Assembly (NCBI RefSeq): GCF_002262935.1
Contig: NZ_NPIA01000010.1
Span: 1 to 64,000, forward strand
Length of the DNA: 64,000 nucleotides
Source: Lottiidibacillus patelloidae
Lineage (GTDB): Bacteria > Bacillota > Bacilli > Bacillales > SA5d-4
Direction of reading: 5' to 3'
A program made the translations under genes and the position numbers. Positions 1-10,222 of this stretch are shown here, piece after piece; position 1 is the stretch's first letter, and each line of letters starts with the position of its first letter. Below the pieces are notes generated by a model, which was given only the letters and a program-made list of their open reading frames with translations, was not told where the DNA came from and did no database searches.

Positions 1-98
1 AAGTAAGATCCCTTAGAGATGATGAGGTTGATAGGTCTGGTGTGGAAGCGTGGTAACACGTGAAGCTGACAGATACTAATCGATCGAGGACTTAACCA
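1..98 (+). rRNA. 23S ribosomal RNA, 3' end (partial)
   Basis: The first bases match the conserved 3' terminus of Bacillus 23S rRNA, including the segment around 66-97 that reads GATACTAATCGATCGAGGAC and then CTTAACCA. The 5' part lies outside the window and the exact 3' end is uncertain by a few bases. A 5S gene follows about 70 bases later, as in a standard rrn operon. Confidence 0.93.
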
Positions 99-167
99 AA
101 TTTTTAAATGTGTGTGATTGTCGTTATCTAGTTTTGAAGGAACGATGTTCCTTTAATTTAATAACTT

Positions 168-285
168 GTCTGGTAATGATGGCGAAGAGGCCACACCCGT
201 TCCCATACCGAACACGGAAGTTAAGCTCTTCAGCGCCGATGGTAGTTGGGGGCTGTCCCCCTGTGAGAGTAGGACGTTGCCAGGC
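168..285 (+). rRNA. rrf: 5S ribosomal RNA
   Basis: This is a complete 5S gene of about 118 nt. It carries the conserved core CACACCCGTTCCCATACCG and the loop sequence CGAACACGGAAGTTAAGC. The 5' end GTCTGGTAA pairs with the 3' end TTGCCAGGC to form the terminal helix. It is the last gene of the rrn operon; no tRNA gene is seen between it and the terminator. Confidence 0.95.
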
Positions 286-291
286 AATATA

Positions 292-326
292 AAAAGAAGT
301 TGGATGATATCCAACTTCTTTTTTAT
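292..326 (+). terminator. rrn operon intrinsic terminator
   Basis: A 12-bp perfect stem (AAGAAGTTGGAT with ATCCAACTTCTT) and a 3-nt loop are followed by a run of T. It ends the rRNA transcript about 200 bases before ctsR. Confidence 0.9.
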
Positions 327-456
327 TTGTCTATTTCTTTAAAACTGAATGAAATGCTATTTTTTTGTTAATAATTTTATTTGTGGTAAACAAAGTTCAT
401 TTAAATACATATGTCATTATTAAGGTGAAAGATTAAAAAATATTTAAGCAATATTC

Positions 457-485
457 TTGAAAGACTTTTGCATGCCTCGTATAAT
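457..485 (+). promoter_or_regulatory. Sigma-A promoter of the ctsR operon
   Basis: TTGAAA (457-462) and TATAAT (480-485) are separated by 17 bp. The start point would fall close to the CtsR boxes just downstream, so repressor binding would block this promoter. Confidence 0.8.
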
Positions 486-493
486 AGTCTTAA

Positions 494-516
494 GGTCAAA
501 GATAGTCAAAGTCAAA
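494..516 (+). promoter_or_regulatory. CtsR operator (tandem heptads)
   Basis: GGTCAAA (494-500), a 3-bp spacer and AGTCAAA (504-510) match the CtsR direct-repeat heptad consensus. A third, shortened copy, GTCAAA (511-516), follows at once and ends next to the ctsR ribosome-binding site (GGGGAGGG, 521-528). It lies just downstream of the -10 element, fitting autorepression relieved by heat or protein stress. Confidence 0.85.
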
Positions 517-532
517 AGTAGGGGAGGGCCGA

Positions 533-997
533 ATGCGAAATATATCTGATGTTATTGAAGAATATTTAAAAAGTGTTATAAAAAAAAGTGATAGTAGTGT
601 AGTTGAAATAAAAAGAAATGAAATAGCCGATAGGTTTCAATGTGTCCCCTCACAAATAAATTATGTTATTAACACTCGATTTACTATTGAAAAAGGCTAT
701 TTAGTAGAAAGTAAACGCGGAGGCGGAGGTTTTATTCGCATCAGTAAAGTAGAAGCAAATAATCAAGCTGATTTACTTGATGACTTGTATCGCATGATTG
801 ATAACCGTGTTTCTCAAACTACTTCAGATCACTTTATCATTCGTCTGTTAGAAGAAAGTGTTATTACAAAACGGGAAGCCCAAATAATGCTGAGTGTTTT
901 ACACCGAAACGTGCTTAGTGTTGAACTTCCACTTCGTGATGAATTAAGAGCAAAAATGCTAAGAGCTATGGTAATGAGCTTAAGATATAAAATATAG
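533..997 (+). CDS. ctsR: Transcriptional repressor CtsR
   Basis: CtsR represses class III heat-shock genes (clpC, clpP, clpE) by binding tandem heptad operators. The 154-aa protein has the usual family length. It has an N-terminal winged helix with the glycine-rich wing KRGGGGFIRI (about residues 61-70), which contains the arginine phosphorylated by McsB in Bacillus, and a C-terminal helical dimerisation part. The ATG has a strong GGGGAGGG site 5 bases upstream. It is the first gene of the ctsR-mcsA-mcsB-clpC operon and its own operator overlaps the promoter region. Confidence 0.97.
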   Translation: MRNISDVIEEYLKSVIKKSDSSVVEIKRNEIADRFQCVPSQINYVINTRFTIEKGYLVESKRGGGGFIRISKVEANNQADLLDDLYRMIDNRVSQTTSDHFIIRLLEESVITKREAQIMLSVLHRNVLSVELPLRDELRAKMLRAMVMSLRYKI

Positions 998-1025
998 GAT
1001 CAATATTGTAAGGGAGAGGTTTTTG

Positions 1026-1562
1026 ATGCAATGTCAGGAATGTCATGAACGACCTGCAACTTTACACTTTACAAAAGAGGTTAATGGCGTAAAAACAGAA
1101 ACACATTTATGTGAATACTGCGCAAAGAAATCAGAAGAGTTTTCAGGGTATGCAAATAACTTTTCAATTCATGATTTACTATCAGGGCTATTAAACTTTG
1201 AACAAATGAACATTGCAAATAATTCGAAGAGCTTCGAAAAAAAACAGCAATTAATGTGCACTACATGTGGGATGACATATGCTACTTTCTCTAAAGTAGG
1301 GAGATTTGGTTGTGCAAATTGTTATAGAGAATTTGAATCGAAGTTAACACCACTTTTAAAGAGAGTTCACAGTGGAAACACCTTACATGCGGGAAAAATT
1401 CCAAAGAGACTTGGGGAAAAGCTAATTTTCCGTAAAGAGATACAAAAGTTAAGGGATGAAATGCAAGCATATATTTCAAAAGAAGAATTTGAAAAAGCCG
1501 CTGAAATGAGAGATCGAATCCGTAGTTTAGAAAAACAGTTTGGCGACACTGGGGAGGAATAA
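1026..1562 (+). CDS. mcsA: McsA, activator of the McsB protein-arginine kinase
   Basis: McsA binds and stimulates McsB and takes part in CtsR inactivation. CxxC pairs at residues 3/6, 29/32, 78/81 and 96/99 form two zinc-finger modules. A UVR motif, also found in UvrB and ClpC, fills the C-terminus (about 135-170). I chose the ATG at 1026 because GGGAGAGG sits 6 bases upstream; the in-frame TTG three bases earlier is too close. It lies between ctsR and mcsB, separated from mcsB by 2 bases. Confidence 0.95.
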   Translation: MQCQECHERPATLHFTKEVNGVKTETHLCEYCAKKSEEFSGYANNFSIHDLLSGLLNFEQMNIANNSKSFEKKQQLMCTTCGMTYATFSKVGRFGCANCYREFESKLTPLLKRVHSGNTLHAGKIPKRLGEKLIFRKEIQKLRDEMQAYISKEEFEKAAEMRDRIRSLEKQFGDTGEE

Positions 1563-1564
1563 AG

Positions 1565-2632
1565 ATGTCTATTGAGCAATTTATGAAAAGCACAATTAGT
1601 CCGTGGATGAAGGAATCCGGACCTGATAATGATATTGTGCTAAGTAGTAGAGTTCGCTTAGCTAGAAATTTAAGTAACTATCCCTTTCCTATTATTGCAT
1701 CAGAAAAACAAGAAGAAGAAATATTACAGGTAATAGAGAATAAAATAGAAAATAGTATGTATGAAGGAATCGGAACTATTTCTCTTCATAAATTAGCAAA
1801 TATGGAACGAATAGAAAAAAATGTGTTAGTAGAGAAACATTTAATAAGCCCAAATTTAGCTAATGAATCAAAACATGGCGCAGTTTTGCTTAGTAAAAAT
1901 GAAGCAGTCAGTATCATGTTAAATGAAGAGGATCACATTCGAATTCAATGCTTATTTTCCGGCTTGAGATTAAGTGAAGCACTTACATTAGCTAGTGGTA
2001 TAGATGATTGGTTAGAGGAGAAGTTAGATTATGCCTTTGACGATAAAAAAGGATATTTAACTAGTTGTCCAACAAATGTTGGAACTGGTTTAAGAGCTTC
2101 TGTCATGATGCACTTACCAGCATTAGTTCTAACTAATCAAATGAATCGTCTAATTCCAGCTGTCAGTCAATTAGGTTTAGTAGTTAGAGGGATGTATGGA
2201 GAAGGCAGTGAAGCGTTAGGGAATATTTTTCAAATCTCTAATCAAATTACATTAGGCAAAACGGAGGAAGATATTGTCGAAGACCTCCGGAGTGTAGTTA
2301 TGCAACTAATTCAACAAGAACGTACAGCGAGGGAAAAGTTGCTTAAAACATCTAAAGTGGGGTTGGAGGATAGAGTTTATCGTTCTTTCGGTCTACTTTC
2401 CCACAGTCGACTAATATCATATAAAGAAGCAGCAAAATGTCTATCTGATGTACGACTAGGAATTGATTTAAATTTAATTTCTAATATGTCAGCAAATATA
2501 TTAAATGAATTAATGATTGTATCACAACCGAATTTACTTCAAGCATATGCTGGTGAAGGACTAGAACCAGAGAAAAGAGATATTCTACGAGCAAAAATCA
2601 TTCGCGAAAGAATGAAATTAGAGAAGGAATAA
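1565..2632 (+). CDS. mcsB: Protein-arginine kinase McsB
   Basis: McsB phosphorylates arginines on CtsR and on damaged proteins, marking the latter for ClpCP degradation. The 355-aa protein belongs to the phosphagen-kinase fold. Visible motifs are SSRVRLARN near residue 28 (nucleotide binding), NEEDH near 119, and [12 protein letters not shown] near 168 with the catalytic cysteine. The length is normal. GGGGAGGAAT just before the ATG acts as ribosome-binding site and overlaps the mcsA stop, suggesting translational coupling. Confidence 0.97.
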   Translation: MSIEQFMKSTISPWMKESGPDNDIVLSSRVRLARNLSNYPFPIIASEKQEEEILQVIENKIENSMYEGIGTISLHKLANMERIEKNVLVEKHLISPNLANESKHGAVLLSKNEAVSIMLNEEDHIRIQCLFSGLRLSEALTLASGIDDWLEEKLDYAFDDKKGYLTSCPTNVGTGLRASVMMHLPALVLTNQMNRLIPAVSQLGLVVRGMYGEGSEALGNIFQISNQITLGKTEEDIVEDLRSVVMQLIQQERTAREKLLKTSKVGLEDRVYRSFGLLSHSRLISYKEAAKCLSDVRLGIDLNLISNMSANILNELMIVSQPNLLQAYAGEGLEPEKRDILRAKIIRERMKLEKE

Positions 2633-2645
2633 GGAGGAAATACAA

Positions 2646-5090
2646 ATGATGTTTGGACGATTTACAGAAAGAGCACAAAAAGTTCTAGCTTTAGCACAAG
2701 AAGAGGCTCATCGATTAGGACATCATAATATAGGAACTGAACATATTTTGTTAGGATTAATCCGAGAAGGTGAAGGGATTGCTGCCAAGGCTTTATTAGC
2801 ATTGGAACTTGGTCCTGAAAAGATTCAAGAAGAAGTAGAGGGACTCATTGGAAAAAGTGAAACGAAACAGCAAACGATTCACTATACTCCGAGAGCCAAA
2901 AAAGTAATTGAACTGTCTATGGACGAAGCTCGCAAACTAGGCCACTCATATGTAGGAACAGAACATATTCTACTTGGTCTTATTCGAGAAGGTGAAGGGG
3001 TTGCAGCTCGAGTATTAAATAATTTAGGGGTAAGTCTAAATAAAGCGCGTCAGCAAGTATTGCAACTGTTAGGAAGTAGTGAAAATACATCATCTAGCAA
3101 CCAAAGTAGAAGGTCATCAACTGCAAACACACCTACTTTAGATGGTTTAGCAAGAGACTTAACAGAAATTGCAAAAGAAGGAACATTAGATCCGGTTATC
3201 GGACGTGGTAAGGAAATTCAACGTGTAATAGAAGTTTTAAGTAGAAGAACGAAGAACAATCCGGTTTTAATTGGAGAACCAGGTGTTGGTAAAACTGCCA
3301 TTGCTGAAGGTTTAGCTCAGCAAATCGTTCAAAATGAAGTTCCAGAAACGTTAAGAGACAAGCGAGTTATGACACTAGATATGGGAACAGTCGTTGCTGG
3401 CACAAAATACCGTGGTGAATTTGAAGACCGTTTAAAAAAGGTAATGGACGAAATTCGCCAAGCTGGAAACATTATTTTATTTATTGACGAATTACACACA
3501 TTAATCGGTGCTGGTGGTGCAGAAGGTGCAATTGATGCTTCTAATATTTTAAAACCTTCTCTTGCTAGAGGTGAGCTACAATGCATTGGTGCAACAACAC
3601 TGGATGAGTACAGAAAGTATATTGAAAAAGATGCTGCTTTAGAAAGACGTTTCCAACCGATTACAGTCGACGAACCAAACTTAGAGGAATCGGAGCTTAT
3701 TTTACGTGGGTTACGTGATCGTTATGAGGCACACCATAGAGTAACGATAACAGACGAAGCAATTAAAGCCGCGGTGAAGCTTTCAGACCGATATATTTCA
3801 GATCGATTCTTACCAGATAAAGCAATAGATTTAATTGATGAGGCTGCTTCAAAGGTACGATTACGCTCATATACTGTTCCGCCTAACTTAAAAGAGTTAG
3901 AGCAAAAGTTAGAGGAAGTAAAAAAAGAGAAGGATGCTTCAGTTCAAAGCCAAGAGTTTGAAAAGGCTGCATCATTAAGAGATTCTGAGCAGCGTTTAAG
4001 AGAAGAATTAGATCAAACGAAAAAGGCATGGAAAGAGCGACAAGGTCAAGAAAATACAGAAGTTACTACCGAGGATATTGCTATTGTTGTCGCAAACTGG
4101 ACGGGAATTCCGGTTTCTAAACTAGCCGAAGGAGAAACAGAAAGATTATTACGAATGGAAGAAATTCTTCACAATCGTGTCATTGGGCAAGAAGAAGCCG
4201 TAAAATCCATTTCGAAGGCTATTAGACGAGCGAGAGCAGGATTAAAAGATCCTAAACGTCCAATTGGATCGTTCATCTTCCTTGGACCAACTGGAGTCGG
4301 TAAAACGGAGCTAGCGAGAGCAGTTGCGGAAACTATGTTTGGTGATGAGGATGCAATTATACGCATAGACATGTCCGAGTATATGGAGAAACACGCAACT
4401 TCACGTTTAGTTGGATCACCTCCAGGGTATGTAGGTCATGAAGAGGGTGGACAATTAACGGAAAAAGTTCGCCGCAAACCTTATTCTGTTGTCTTACTTG
4501 ATGAGATTGAAAAGGCTCACCCGGAAGTATTTAATATTTTATTACAAGTATTAGAGGATGGAAGGTTAACTGACTCAAAAGGACGTACAGTCGACTTTAG
4601 AAATACAGTTGTCATAATGACATCAAATGTAGGGGCAAGCACATTAAAGAAAAACAAATATTTAGGATTCACGATTGAAAGTGATGATCAAAAGTACAAA
4701 GATATGAAAGGTAAGGTCATGGAGGAATTAAAACGTACATTCCGCCCTGAATTCTTAAACCGAATTGATGAGACTATTGTGTTCCATTCATTAGAAAAAG
4801 AACATATAAATAAAATTGTTTCATTAATGGGTGTTGAGTTAATTAAACGACTTCTAGATCAAGAGATTGAACTTGAGCTTTCAGAAGAAGCGAAGGAAAA
4901 GATCGCTGATGTTGGCTATGATCCAGAGTATGGAGCTCGCCCACTACGTCGTGCCCTTCAAAGAGAAGTAGAAGATCGACTATCTGAAGAATTGCTTAGA
5001 GGAACAATTAAAAAAGGTGAAAAAATTACAATTGACTTTATTAATGATGAATTTAAAGTAATTAATAAAAGTAGAACAGTTAAAAAATAA
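2646..5090 (+). CDS. clpC: ATP-dependent Clp protease ATPase subunit ClpC
   Basis: This AAA+ unfoldase feeds substrates to ClpP. The 814-aa protein has two N-terminal Clp_N repeats (about 5-60 and 80-135), AAA1 with Walker A GEPGVGKT (about 207), a coiled-coil middle domain with a UVR-like segment (about 415-450), AAA2 with Walker A GPTGVGKT (about 545), and a C-terminal D2-small domain. It is full length. The start is one of two adjacent ATG codons after AAGGAGGAAA. It is the last gene of the CtsR operon, closed by an intrinsic terminator. Confidence 0.98.
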   Translation: MMFGRFTERAQKVLALAQEEAHRLGHHNIGTEHILLGLIREGEGIAAKALLALELGPEKIQEEVEGLIGKSETKQQTIHYTPRAKKVIELSMDEARKLGHSYVGTEHILLGLIREGEGVAARVLNNLGVSLNKARQQVLQLLGSSENTSSSNQSRRSSTANTPTLDGLARDLTEIAKEGTLDPVIGRGKEIQRVIEVLSRRTKNNPVLIGEPGVGKTAIAEGLAQQIVQNEVPETLRDKRVMTLDMGTVVAGTKYRGEFEDRLKKVMDEIRQAGNIILFIDELHTLIGAGGAEGAIDASNILKPSLARGELQCIGATTLDEYRKYIEKDAALERRFQPITVDEPNLEESELILRGLRDRYEAHHRVTITDEAIKAAVKLSDRYISDRFLPDKAIDLIDEAASKVRLRSYTVPPNLKELEQKLEEVKKEKDASVQSQEFEKAASLRDSEQRLREELDQTKKAWKERQGQENTEVTTEDIAIVVANWTGIPVSKLAEGETERLLRMEEILHNRVIGQEEAVKSISKAIRRARAGLKDPKRPIGSFIFLGPTGVGKTELARAVAETMFGDEDAIIRIDMSEYMEKHATSRLVGSPPGYVGHEEGGQLTEKVRRKPYSVVLLDEIEKAHPEVFNILLQVLEDGRLTDSKGRTVDFRNTVVIMTSNVGASTLKKNKYLGFTIESDDQKYKDMKGKVMEELKRTFRPEFLNRIDETIVFHSLEKEHINKIVSLMGVELIKRLLDQEIELELSEEAKEKIADVGYDPEYGARPLRRALQREVEDRLSEELLRGTIKKGEKITIDFINDEFKVINKSRTVKK

Positions 5091-5098
5091 AAAGATAT

Positions 5099-5133
5099 AA
5101 AACCGAAAGCGATTAGCTTTCGGTTTTATTTTA
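5099..5133 (+). terminator. clpC intrinsic terminator
   Basis: AAACCGAAAGC pairs with GCTTTCGGTTT around a 5-nt loop and is followed by TTATTTT. It separates the CtsR operon from radA, though read-through is possible since radA follows within 150 bp. Confidence 0.88.
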
Positions 5134-5279
5134 CATTTATATAACCGTCATTTGACCATGATATCAGTAACTTTACATAAGGTTTGGTTAACTCAAGAGC
5201 AAGTTTTCTATATATATCCATGAATATATTTAAATTGGGCTATAATAAAATAAGAGTATAGATATAGAGGAGAGAGAGA

Positions 5280-6653
5280 ATGGCAAAAAAGAAAACGAAG
5301 TTTATGTGCCAAGAGTGTGGTTATGAAACACCGAAATGGTTAGGTAAATGTCCTGGGTGTGGAGCGTGGAACTCGTTCGTCGAGGAATTTGTAATTACTG
5401 GGAAAGCGCAATCAAGATCTTTTGCTTCAAGCAGCTCAGGCCCTAACAAGCCAGAATCTATAAAGAATGTTGCTAGAGGGCAAGAAGCTCGTATTCCAAC
5501 TAGTATGAAAGAGTTCAATCGTGTACTTGGTGGAGGAATTGTACCGGGTTCACTAATTTTAATTGGTGGAGACCCTGGAATTGGTAAATCAACTTTATTG
5601 TTACAAACGTCTTCTGGTTTAGCTAGAAGTGGACAAAAAGTCCTTTATGTAACAGGTGAGGAATCATTAAAACAAATTAAATTACGAGCGGATCGCTTTA
5701 ATATTGATGATGAAGATTTACACGTTTATGCAGAAACAAATTTAGATTTTATTGAACAAGCAATTGATCAAACAAACCCCGCAGTAGTCATTCTTGATTC
5801 CATTCAGACCGTTTTTAAAGAAGAAGTAACGAGTGCTCCAGGGAGTGTGTCGCAAGTAAGAGAATCAACAGGTCAGATGATGCGAATTGCAAAATCGAAA
5901 GGAATCGCTATTTTTATTGTCGGTCACGTTACAAAAGAAGGTGCAATTGCTGGTCCGCGAATGTTAGAGCATATGGTAGATGCGGTACTTTACTTTGAAG
6001 GAGAGCGTCATCATAGCTATCGAATTTTAAGAGGTGTAAAAAACCGTTTTGGCTCAACGAACGAGATAGGTATATTTGAAATGAAAGAGGAAGGTTTGAC
6101 TGAGGTGGCAAATCCTTCAGAAATCTTCTTAGAAGAGCGTTCCAGAGGTGTAGCGGGATCAACTGTCGTAGCTTCTATGGAAGGTACAAGAACAGTACTA
6201 GTTGAAATACAAGCCCTAGTTTCCCCAACCAGTTTTGGAAACCCTCGTAGAATGGCAACAGGGTTAGATCATAATCGGGTTTCATTATTGATGGCAGTTT
6301 TGGACAAACGAGTCGGAATGCTCTTACAAAACCAAGATGCCTATTTAAAGGTAACTGGTGGAGTAAAGCTGGATGAACCAGCAATAGATTTAGCTGTTGC
6401 AGTTAGTATTGCCTCAAGTTTCCGTGATGATGAAACGAGACCAACAGATGTAATTATAGGAGAAGTAGGTTTAACAGGGGAAGTCCGTAGAGTGTCGCGA
6501 ATCGATCAGCGAGTGAATGAATGCGTCAAGCTAGGATTTAAGCGTGCAATTATTCCGAAGAAAAATATTGGAGGATGGACAATTCCTGATGGGATAGAAG
6601 TAGTTGGTGTTTCAACTGTTCAGGAGGCATTAGAATATGCGTTAGGAGGATAA
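5280..6653 (+). CDS. radA: DNA repair protein RadA (Sms)
   Basis: RadA is a RecA-like helicase that drives branch migration in recombination and, in Bacillus, interacts with DisA. The 457-aa protein has a C4 zinc finger (Cys 10, 13, 24, 27), Walker [11 protein letters not shown] (about 98-107), the RadA-specific KNRFGS motif (about 258), and a C-terminal Lon-protease-like domain. The ATG follows AGAGGAGAGAGAGA. A possible -10 (TATAAT, 5241-5246) lies upstream without a convincing -35. It is followed after 2 bases by disA. Confidence 0.97.
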   Translation: MAKKKTKFMCQECGYETPKWLGKCPGCGAWNSFVEEFVITGKAQSRSFASSSSGPNKPESIKNVARGQEARIPTSMKEFNRVLGGGIVPGSLILIGGDPGIGKSTLLLQTSSGLARSGQKVLYVTGEESLKQIKLRADRFNIDDEDLHVYAETNLDFIEQAIDQTNPAVVILDSIQTVFKEEVTSAPGSVSQVRESTGQMMRIAKSKGIAIFIVGHVTKEGAIAGPRMLEHMVDAVLYFEGERHHSYRILRGVKNRFGSTNEIGIFEMKEEGLTEVANPSEIFLEERSRGVAGSTVVASMEGTRTVLVEIQALVSPTSFGNPRRMATGLDHNRVSLLMAVLDKRVGMLLQNQDAYLKVTGGVKLDEPAIDLAVAVSIASSFRDDETRPTDVIIGEVGLTGEVRRVSRIDQRVNECVKLGFKRAIIPKKNIGGWTIPDGIEVVGVSTVQEALEYALGG

Positions 6654-6655
6654 AG

Positions 6656-7726
6656 ATGGGTCATAATCAAATTGGGAAAAGAAGTGAAATTTTGCAATTT
6701 GTCGCACCTGGAACTGAACTGCGGTCAGGGCTTGATAATATATTACGGGCAAAGACAGGTGGGTTAATTGTAGTTGGTTATAACGAAAATATGACGGAAG
6801 TAGTTGACGGTGGCTTTTCAATTAACTGCAGTTATTCCCCTGCCCAACTTTATGAACTTGCAAAAATGGATGGAGCTCTAATATTAAGTGAGTGTGGCAA
6901 GCGAATTCTATATGCAAATACACAACTTATTCCCGACCCATCAACTCCTTCTACTGAGACAGGTATGAGACACCGAACAGCGGAGCGTTTTGCAAAACAG
7001 ACCGGTAATTTGGTCATTGCGATTTCCCAACGGCGCAATGTAATCACCCTTTATAAAGGGTCTTTTCGCTATGCGTTAAAAGAGATTGGAGTCATTTTAA
7101 CGAAAGCAAACCAAGCGATCCAAACACTTGAGAAGTATAAAAATGTTTTAGACCAAAGCGTTACCAATTTAGGTGCTTTAGAGTTTGAACAGCTAGTAAC
7201 GTATCATGAGGTTACACAAGTTATTCACCGAGTAGAGATGGTGCTAAGGATTAAAAGAGAAATTTTAAACTATATAAATGAATTAGGGACAGAAGGACGC
7301 CTTATTAGTATGCAAATGAAAGAGTTATTAGCTGATGTTGAACATGAGGCTATATTATTAATTAAAGATTACACAAAGGAATTAGAGGAAGATCCATACG
7401 AAGTTATAAGTAAGTTACAATCTCTTTCGAGTGAAGAGCTTCTAGAAGATCAAACAATTATGAAGTTATTAGGATATCCATCAACAGCCATCCTGGAAGA
7501 AGCACCTTTAACCCCAAGAGGCTATCGAGTATTAAACAAAATCCCGAGGTTGCCAGCTTTAATAATAGAAAACGTTATTCAAAAGTACCAAAATATTAAC
7601 AAAATTATCGAAGCTTCTATTGAAGAATTAGATGAAGTAAATGGTGTAGGTGAAATTCGAGCAAAAAAAATTAAGGAAGGTATTCAGCGTATTAGAGAAC
7701 AACTAATTATTGATCGGCACTTATAA
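6656..7726 (+). CDS. disA: Diadenylate cyclase DisA (DNA integrity scanning protein)
   Basis: DisA makes c-di-AMP from two ATP and pauses at branched DNA. The 356-aa protein carries the DAC-domain motifs DGA (about 74) and RHR (about 108), a central helical spine, and a C-terminal helix-hairpin-helix segment ([10 protein letters not shown]) for DNA binding. Its ribosome-binding site lies in the end of radA, so the two are a translational pair. Length and motifs are normal. Confidence 0.97.
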   Translation: MGHNQIGKRSEILQFVAPGTELRSGLDNILRAKTGGLIVVGYNENMTEVVDGGFSINCSYSPAQLYELAKMDGALILSECGKRILYANTQLIPDPSTPSTETGMRHRTAERFAKQTGNLVIAISQRRNVITLYKGSFRYALKEIGVILTKANQAIQTLEKYKNVLDQSVTNLGALEFEQLVTYHEVTQVIHRVEMVLRIKREILNYINELGTEGRLISMQMKELLADVEHEAILLIKDYTKELEEDPYEVISKLQSLSSEELLEDQTIMKLLGYPSTAILEEAPLTPRGYRVLNKIPRLPALIIENVIQKYQNINKIIEASIEELDEVNGVGEIRAKKIKEGIQRIREQLIIDRHL

Positions 7727-7733
7727 AATGTTG

Positions 7734-7763
7734 TTGACACGCCAAATGTTAATTTGGTAAAAT
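7734..7763 (+). promoter_or_regulatory. Sigma-A promoter of yacL-ispD-ispF-gltX, with an inverted repeat in the spacer
   Basis: TTGACA (7734-7739) and TAAAAT (7758-7763) are 18 bp apart, with an extended -10 TGG directly before the -10. The spacer contains a perfect inverted repeat, CCAAAT-GTTA-ATTTGG (7742-7757), that could be an operator. Confidence 0.75.
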
Positions 7764-7893
7764 TTAGAGTTTTCTAATTTGAAAAAAAGTCCTTGTTATG
7801 CTAATCTGACGATAATAAATCAAGAAATTTTTTCCTCTATACTAAGGTTAATCCTGCAAGATTATGTGAATAATGAAAAGAGGAGGTGAACGC

Positions 7894-8964
7894 ATGGTTA
7901 AGCGAATCGTGCACTTATTCTTTATGATTATTGGAGCAATGCTAGGATTTTTATTTATTCCCGAGATCATTAGGTTATTAAATATTGGTGATGTGAAATG
8001 GCTAACCAATGCATATGCTAGTGCAGTCTTAGGAGCTATTATTTTATTTTTCGTTACGTTTTTCTTTGTAGATTATGTTGTTGGTTTAATCAGATGGATA
8101 GAAGAAAAAGTAGTAAAAGCACCTGTAACTGATGTGTTATTAGGCACACTTGGCTTAATATTTGGTTTAATAGTTGCCTTTTTAATTCAATTACCTTTAA
8201 GTATTATTGAGGATATAGCAATTGTGAATACAGTTGTTCCAAGCTTTCTATCGATATTACTAGGTTATTTAGGTTTTCAAATTGGTTATAAAAAGCGTGA
8301 TGAACTTATTCAATTGTTTAGTAAAGGTGTAAAAGATAAAGTTGAAGTAGACGCTGGCAAGCTAAAAATATTAGACACTAGCGTTATTATTGATGGTCGT
8401 GTTGCTGACATTTGTCAAACAGGATTCTTAGAAGGTACGATTGTTATCCCTCGTTTTGTGCTAGAAGAACTTCAGCATATAGCGGATTCATCCGACGTAT
8501 TAAAGAGAAATCGTGGTCGAAGAGGATTAGATATATTAAATAGAATTCAAAAGGAATTGGAAATGAACGTTGAAATCTATGAAGGTGATTTTGATGACAT
8601 TTCTGAAGTTGATAGTAAATTAGTTAAATTGGCGAAGTTGGTTTCAGGTATTGTAGTAACGAATGATTTCAATTTAAATAAAGTTTGTGAATTACAAGGG
8701 GTGTCCGTACTTAATATTAATGACTTGGCAAATGCAGTAAAGCCTGTTGTTTTACCAGGTGAAGAATTAAACATCCAAGTTATTAAGGACGGGAAAGAGC
8801 AAAATCAAGGGATTGCGTATCTAGATGATGGTACGATGATCGTCATCGAAGAAGGGCGTAACTATATAGGAAAAGAAATTGAAGTGTTAGTAACGAGCGT
8901 CCTACAAACATCCGCTGGACGAATGATTTTTGCAAAACCTAAATTATTAGAAAAAGCATTATAA
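7894..8964 (+). CDS. yacL: PIN/TRAM-domain membrane protein YacL
   Basis: The protein has four hydrophobic segments in the first 130 residues, a cytoplasmic PIN nuclease-like domain starting at [13 protein letters not shown] (acidic residues in the typical places), and a C-terminal TRAM domain, a predicted RNA-binding fold. The biological substrate is unknown. The start was moved to the ATG at 7894 because AGGAGGTG (7881-7888) lies 5 bases before it; an in-frame ATG 21 bases earlier has no such site. About 356 aa, usual length. Confidence 0.9.
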   Translation: MVKRIVHLFFMIIGAMLGFLFIPEIIRLLNIGDVKWLTNAYASAVLGAIILFFVTFFFVDYVVGLIRWIEEKVVKAPVTDVLLGTLGLIFGLIVAFLIQLPLSIIEDIAIVNTVVPSFLSILLGYLGFQIGYKKRDELIQLFSKGVKDKVEVDAGKLKILDTSVIIDGRVADICQTGFLEGTIVIPRFVLEELQHIADSSDVLKRNRGRRGLDILNRIQKELEMNVEIYEGDFDDISEVDSKLVKLAKLVSGIVVTNDFNLNKVCELQGVSVLNINDLANAVKPVVLPGEELNIQVIKDGKEQNQGIAYLDDGTMIVIEEGRNYIGKEIEVLVTSVLQTSAGRMIFAKPKLLEKAL

Positions 8965-8997
8965 CAATTGCATGTTATGTTTGGAAGGACGATCAAA

Positions 8998-9684
8998 TTG
9001 GAATATCAAGTAATCGTTCCTGCAGCGGGGCAAGGAAAGCGAATGCAAGCAGGTAAAAATAAACAGTTTCTTTTATTAGAAAATAAGCCAGTACTCATTC
9101 ATACATTAAGTATTTTTGAAGAAGATGAACATTGTAAAGGAATCATTGTTGTTGCAAACAAAGCGGAAATTAATGAGATGGAATCGTTATTTTCACGCTA
9201 TAAATTAGCAAAGATAAAGGCTGTTATTGAAGGTGGAAGTGAACGTCAACATAGTGTATATAATGGCCTTAAAGCTTTGCCGAATGATAACAGTATTGTT
9301 TTTGTACATGACGGAGCTCGTCCTTTCGTCACAAAGGAATCATTCTTAAAATTAACACGAAAAGCAAGCGAAGTTGGAGCGGCAGTTTTAGCTGTGCAGG
9401 TAAAAGATACGATTAAAAAAGTAACTGATAGCAAAGTAACGGAAACGGTAGACCGTTCAAGCTTGTGGGCAATTCAAACCCCGCAAGCTTTTCGTATTTC
9501 GTTATTAAAAGAGGCTCATGAATATGCTAAAAAAGAAGCGTACATAGGAACAGATGATGCCAGTCTCGTAGAAAAGATCGGACGAGAGGTCGCAATCGTT
9601 GAAGGTGACTATAAAAATATTAAGCTGACAACGCCAGACGACCTTTTATATGCAAATATGATACTAGAAGAGAGGAAGAAATAG
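8998..9684 (+). CDS. ispD: 2-C-methyl-D-erythritol 4-phosphate cytidylyltransferase
   Basis: IspD converts MEP and CTP to CDP-ME in the non-mevalonate isoprenoid pathway. The N-terminal nucleotide-binding signature PAAGQGKRM and the HDGARPF motif (about 105) are present. A TTG at 8998 is the best start: GGAAGG lies about 10 bases upstream and the protein then begins [11 protein letters not shown], like Bacillus IspD. An upstream in-frame TTG at 8968 would add ten unconserved residues. It lies directly before ispF, the pathway step after IspE. Confidence 0.95.
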   Translation: MEYQVIVPAAGQGKRMQAGKNKQFLLLENKPVLIHTLSIFEEDEHCKGIIVVANKAEINEMESLFSRYKLAKIKAVIEGGSERQHSVYNGLKALPNDNSIVFVHDGARPFVTKESFLKLTRKASEVGAAVLAVQVKDTIKKVTDSKVTETVDRSSLWAIQTPQAFRISLLKEAHEYAKKEAYIGTDDASLVEKIGREVAIVEGDYKNIKLTTPDDLLYANMILEERKK

Positions 9685-9685
9685 C

Positions 9686-10162
9686 GTGATAAAAATTGGA
9701 CAAGGTTTCGATGTACATGAATTGGTAAAAGGGCGACCGTTAATTATTGGTGGGATTGAGATTCCTCATGAAAAAGGACTATTAGGCCACTCTGATGCAG
9801 ATGTTTTATTACATACAATTGCTGATGCTTGTTTAGGTGCGATTGGTGAAGGGGATATTGGGAAACATTTTCCTGATACAGATGAAGCTTTTAAAGATGC
9901 AGATTCAAAATTGCTATTAAAACATGTATGGAAGATGGTAGAAGAAAGAGGCTACAAGCTCGGGAATGTAGATTGTACAATTATGGCACAAAAACCTAAG
10001 ATGGCACCTCACATTATGAGTATGCGTGAAAAAATTGCGGAACTACTAAATGCATCAATCCAGCAAGTAAATGTAAAAGCTACTACGACCGAAAAACTCG
10101 GTTTTACAGGGAGAGAAGAAGGGATTGCTTCTCAAGCGGTCGTTTTGATAACAAAAGCTTGA
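9686..10162 (+). CDS. ispF: 2-C-methyl-D-erythritol 2,4-cyclodiphosphate synthase
   Basis: IspF cyclises CDP-ME 2-phosphate to MEcPP with loss of CMP. At 158 aa it is standard. Zinc ligands are visible as Asp9 and His11 (GFDVHE) and a His in [10 protein letters not shown]; the C-terminal motif [14 protein letters not shown] is conserved. The start is GTG, with its ribosome-binding site (AGAGGAAG) inside the end of ispD, one base after the ispD stop. Confidence 0.97.
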   Translation: MIKIGQGFDVHELVKGRPLIIGGIEIPHEKGLLGHSDADVLLHTIADACLGAIGEGDIGKHFPDTDEAFKDADSKLLLKHVWKMVEERGYKLGNVDCTIMAQKPKMAPHIMSMREKIAELLNASIQQVNVKATTTEKLGFTGREEGIASQAVVLITKA

Positions 10163-10165
10163 CCA

Positions 10166-10195
10166 GTCTAGTAATGATGGCGATAATAGAGGACA
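10166..10195 (+). other. 5S-rRNA-like fragment between ispF and gltX
   Basis: The 18 bases starting GTCTAGTAATGATGGCGA differ by one base from the 5' end of the 5S gene in this window, and after a 4-base insertion the similarity resumes with AGAGG. It is too short to be a functional 5S gene. It could be a chance match, a remnant, or part of the gltX leader. Confidence 0.4.
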
Positions 10196-10222
10196 GAAAA
10201 CGTAAAATGGAAGGTGTTAAAG

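Noticed and set aside
110-292. Open frame of 60 codons across the 5S gene
   Set aside because: It lies entirely over the 23S-5S spacer and 5S rRNA; no ribosome-binding site and the RNA gene explains the sequence.
327-456. tRNA genes after the 5S gene
   Set aside because: The AT-rich stretch shows no cloverleaf or CCA-type end; the terminator follows 5S directly.
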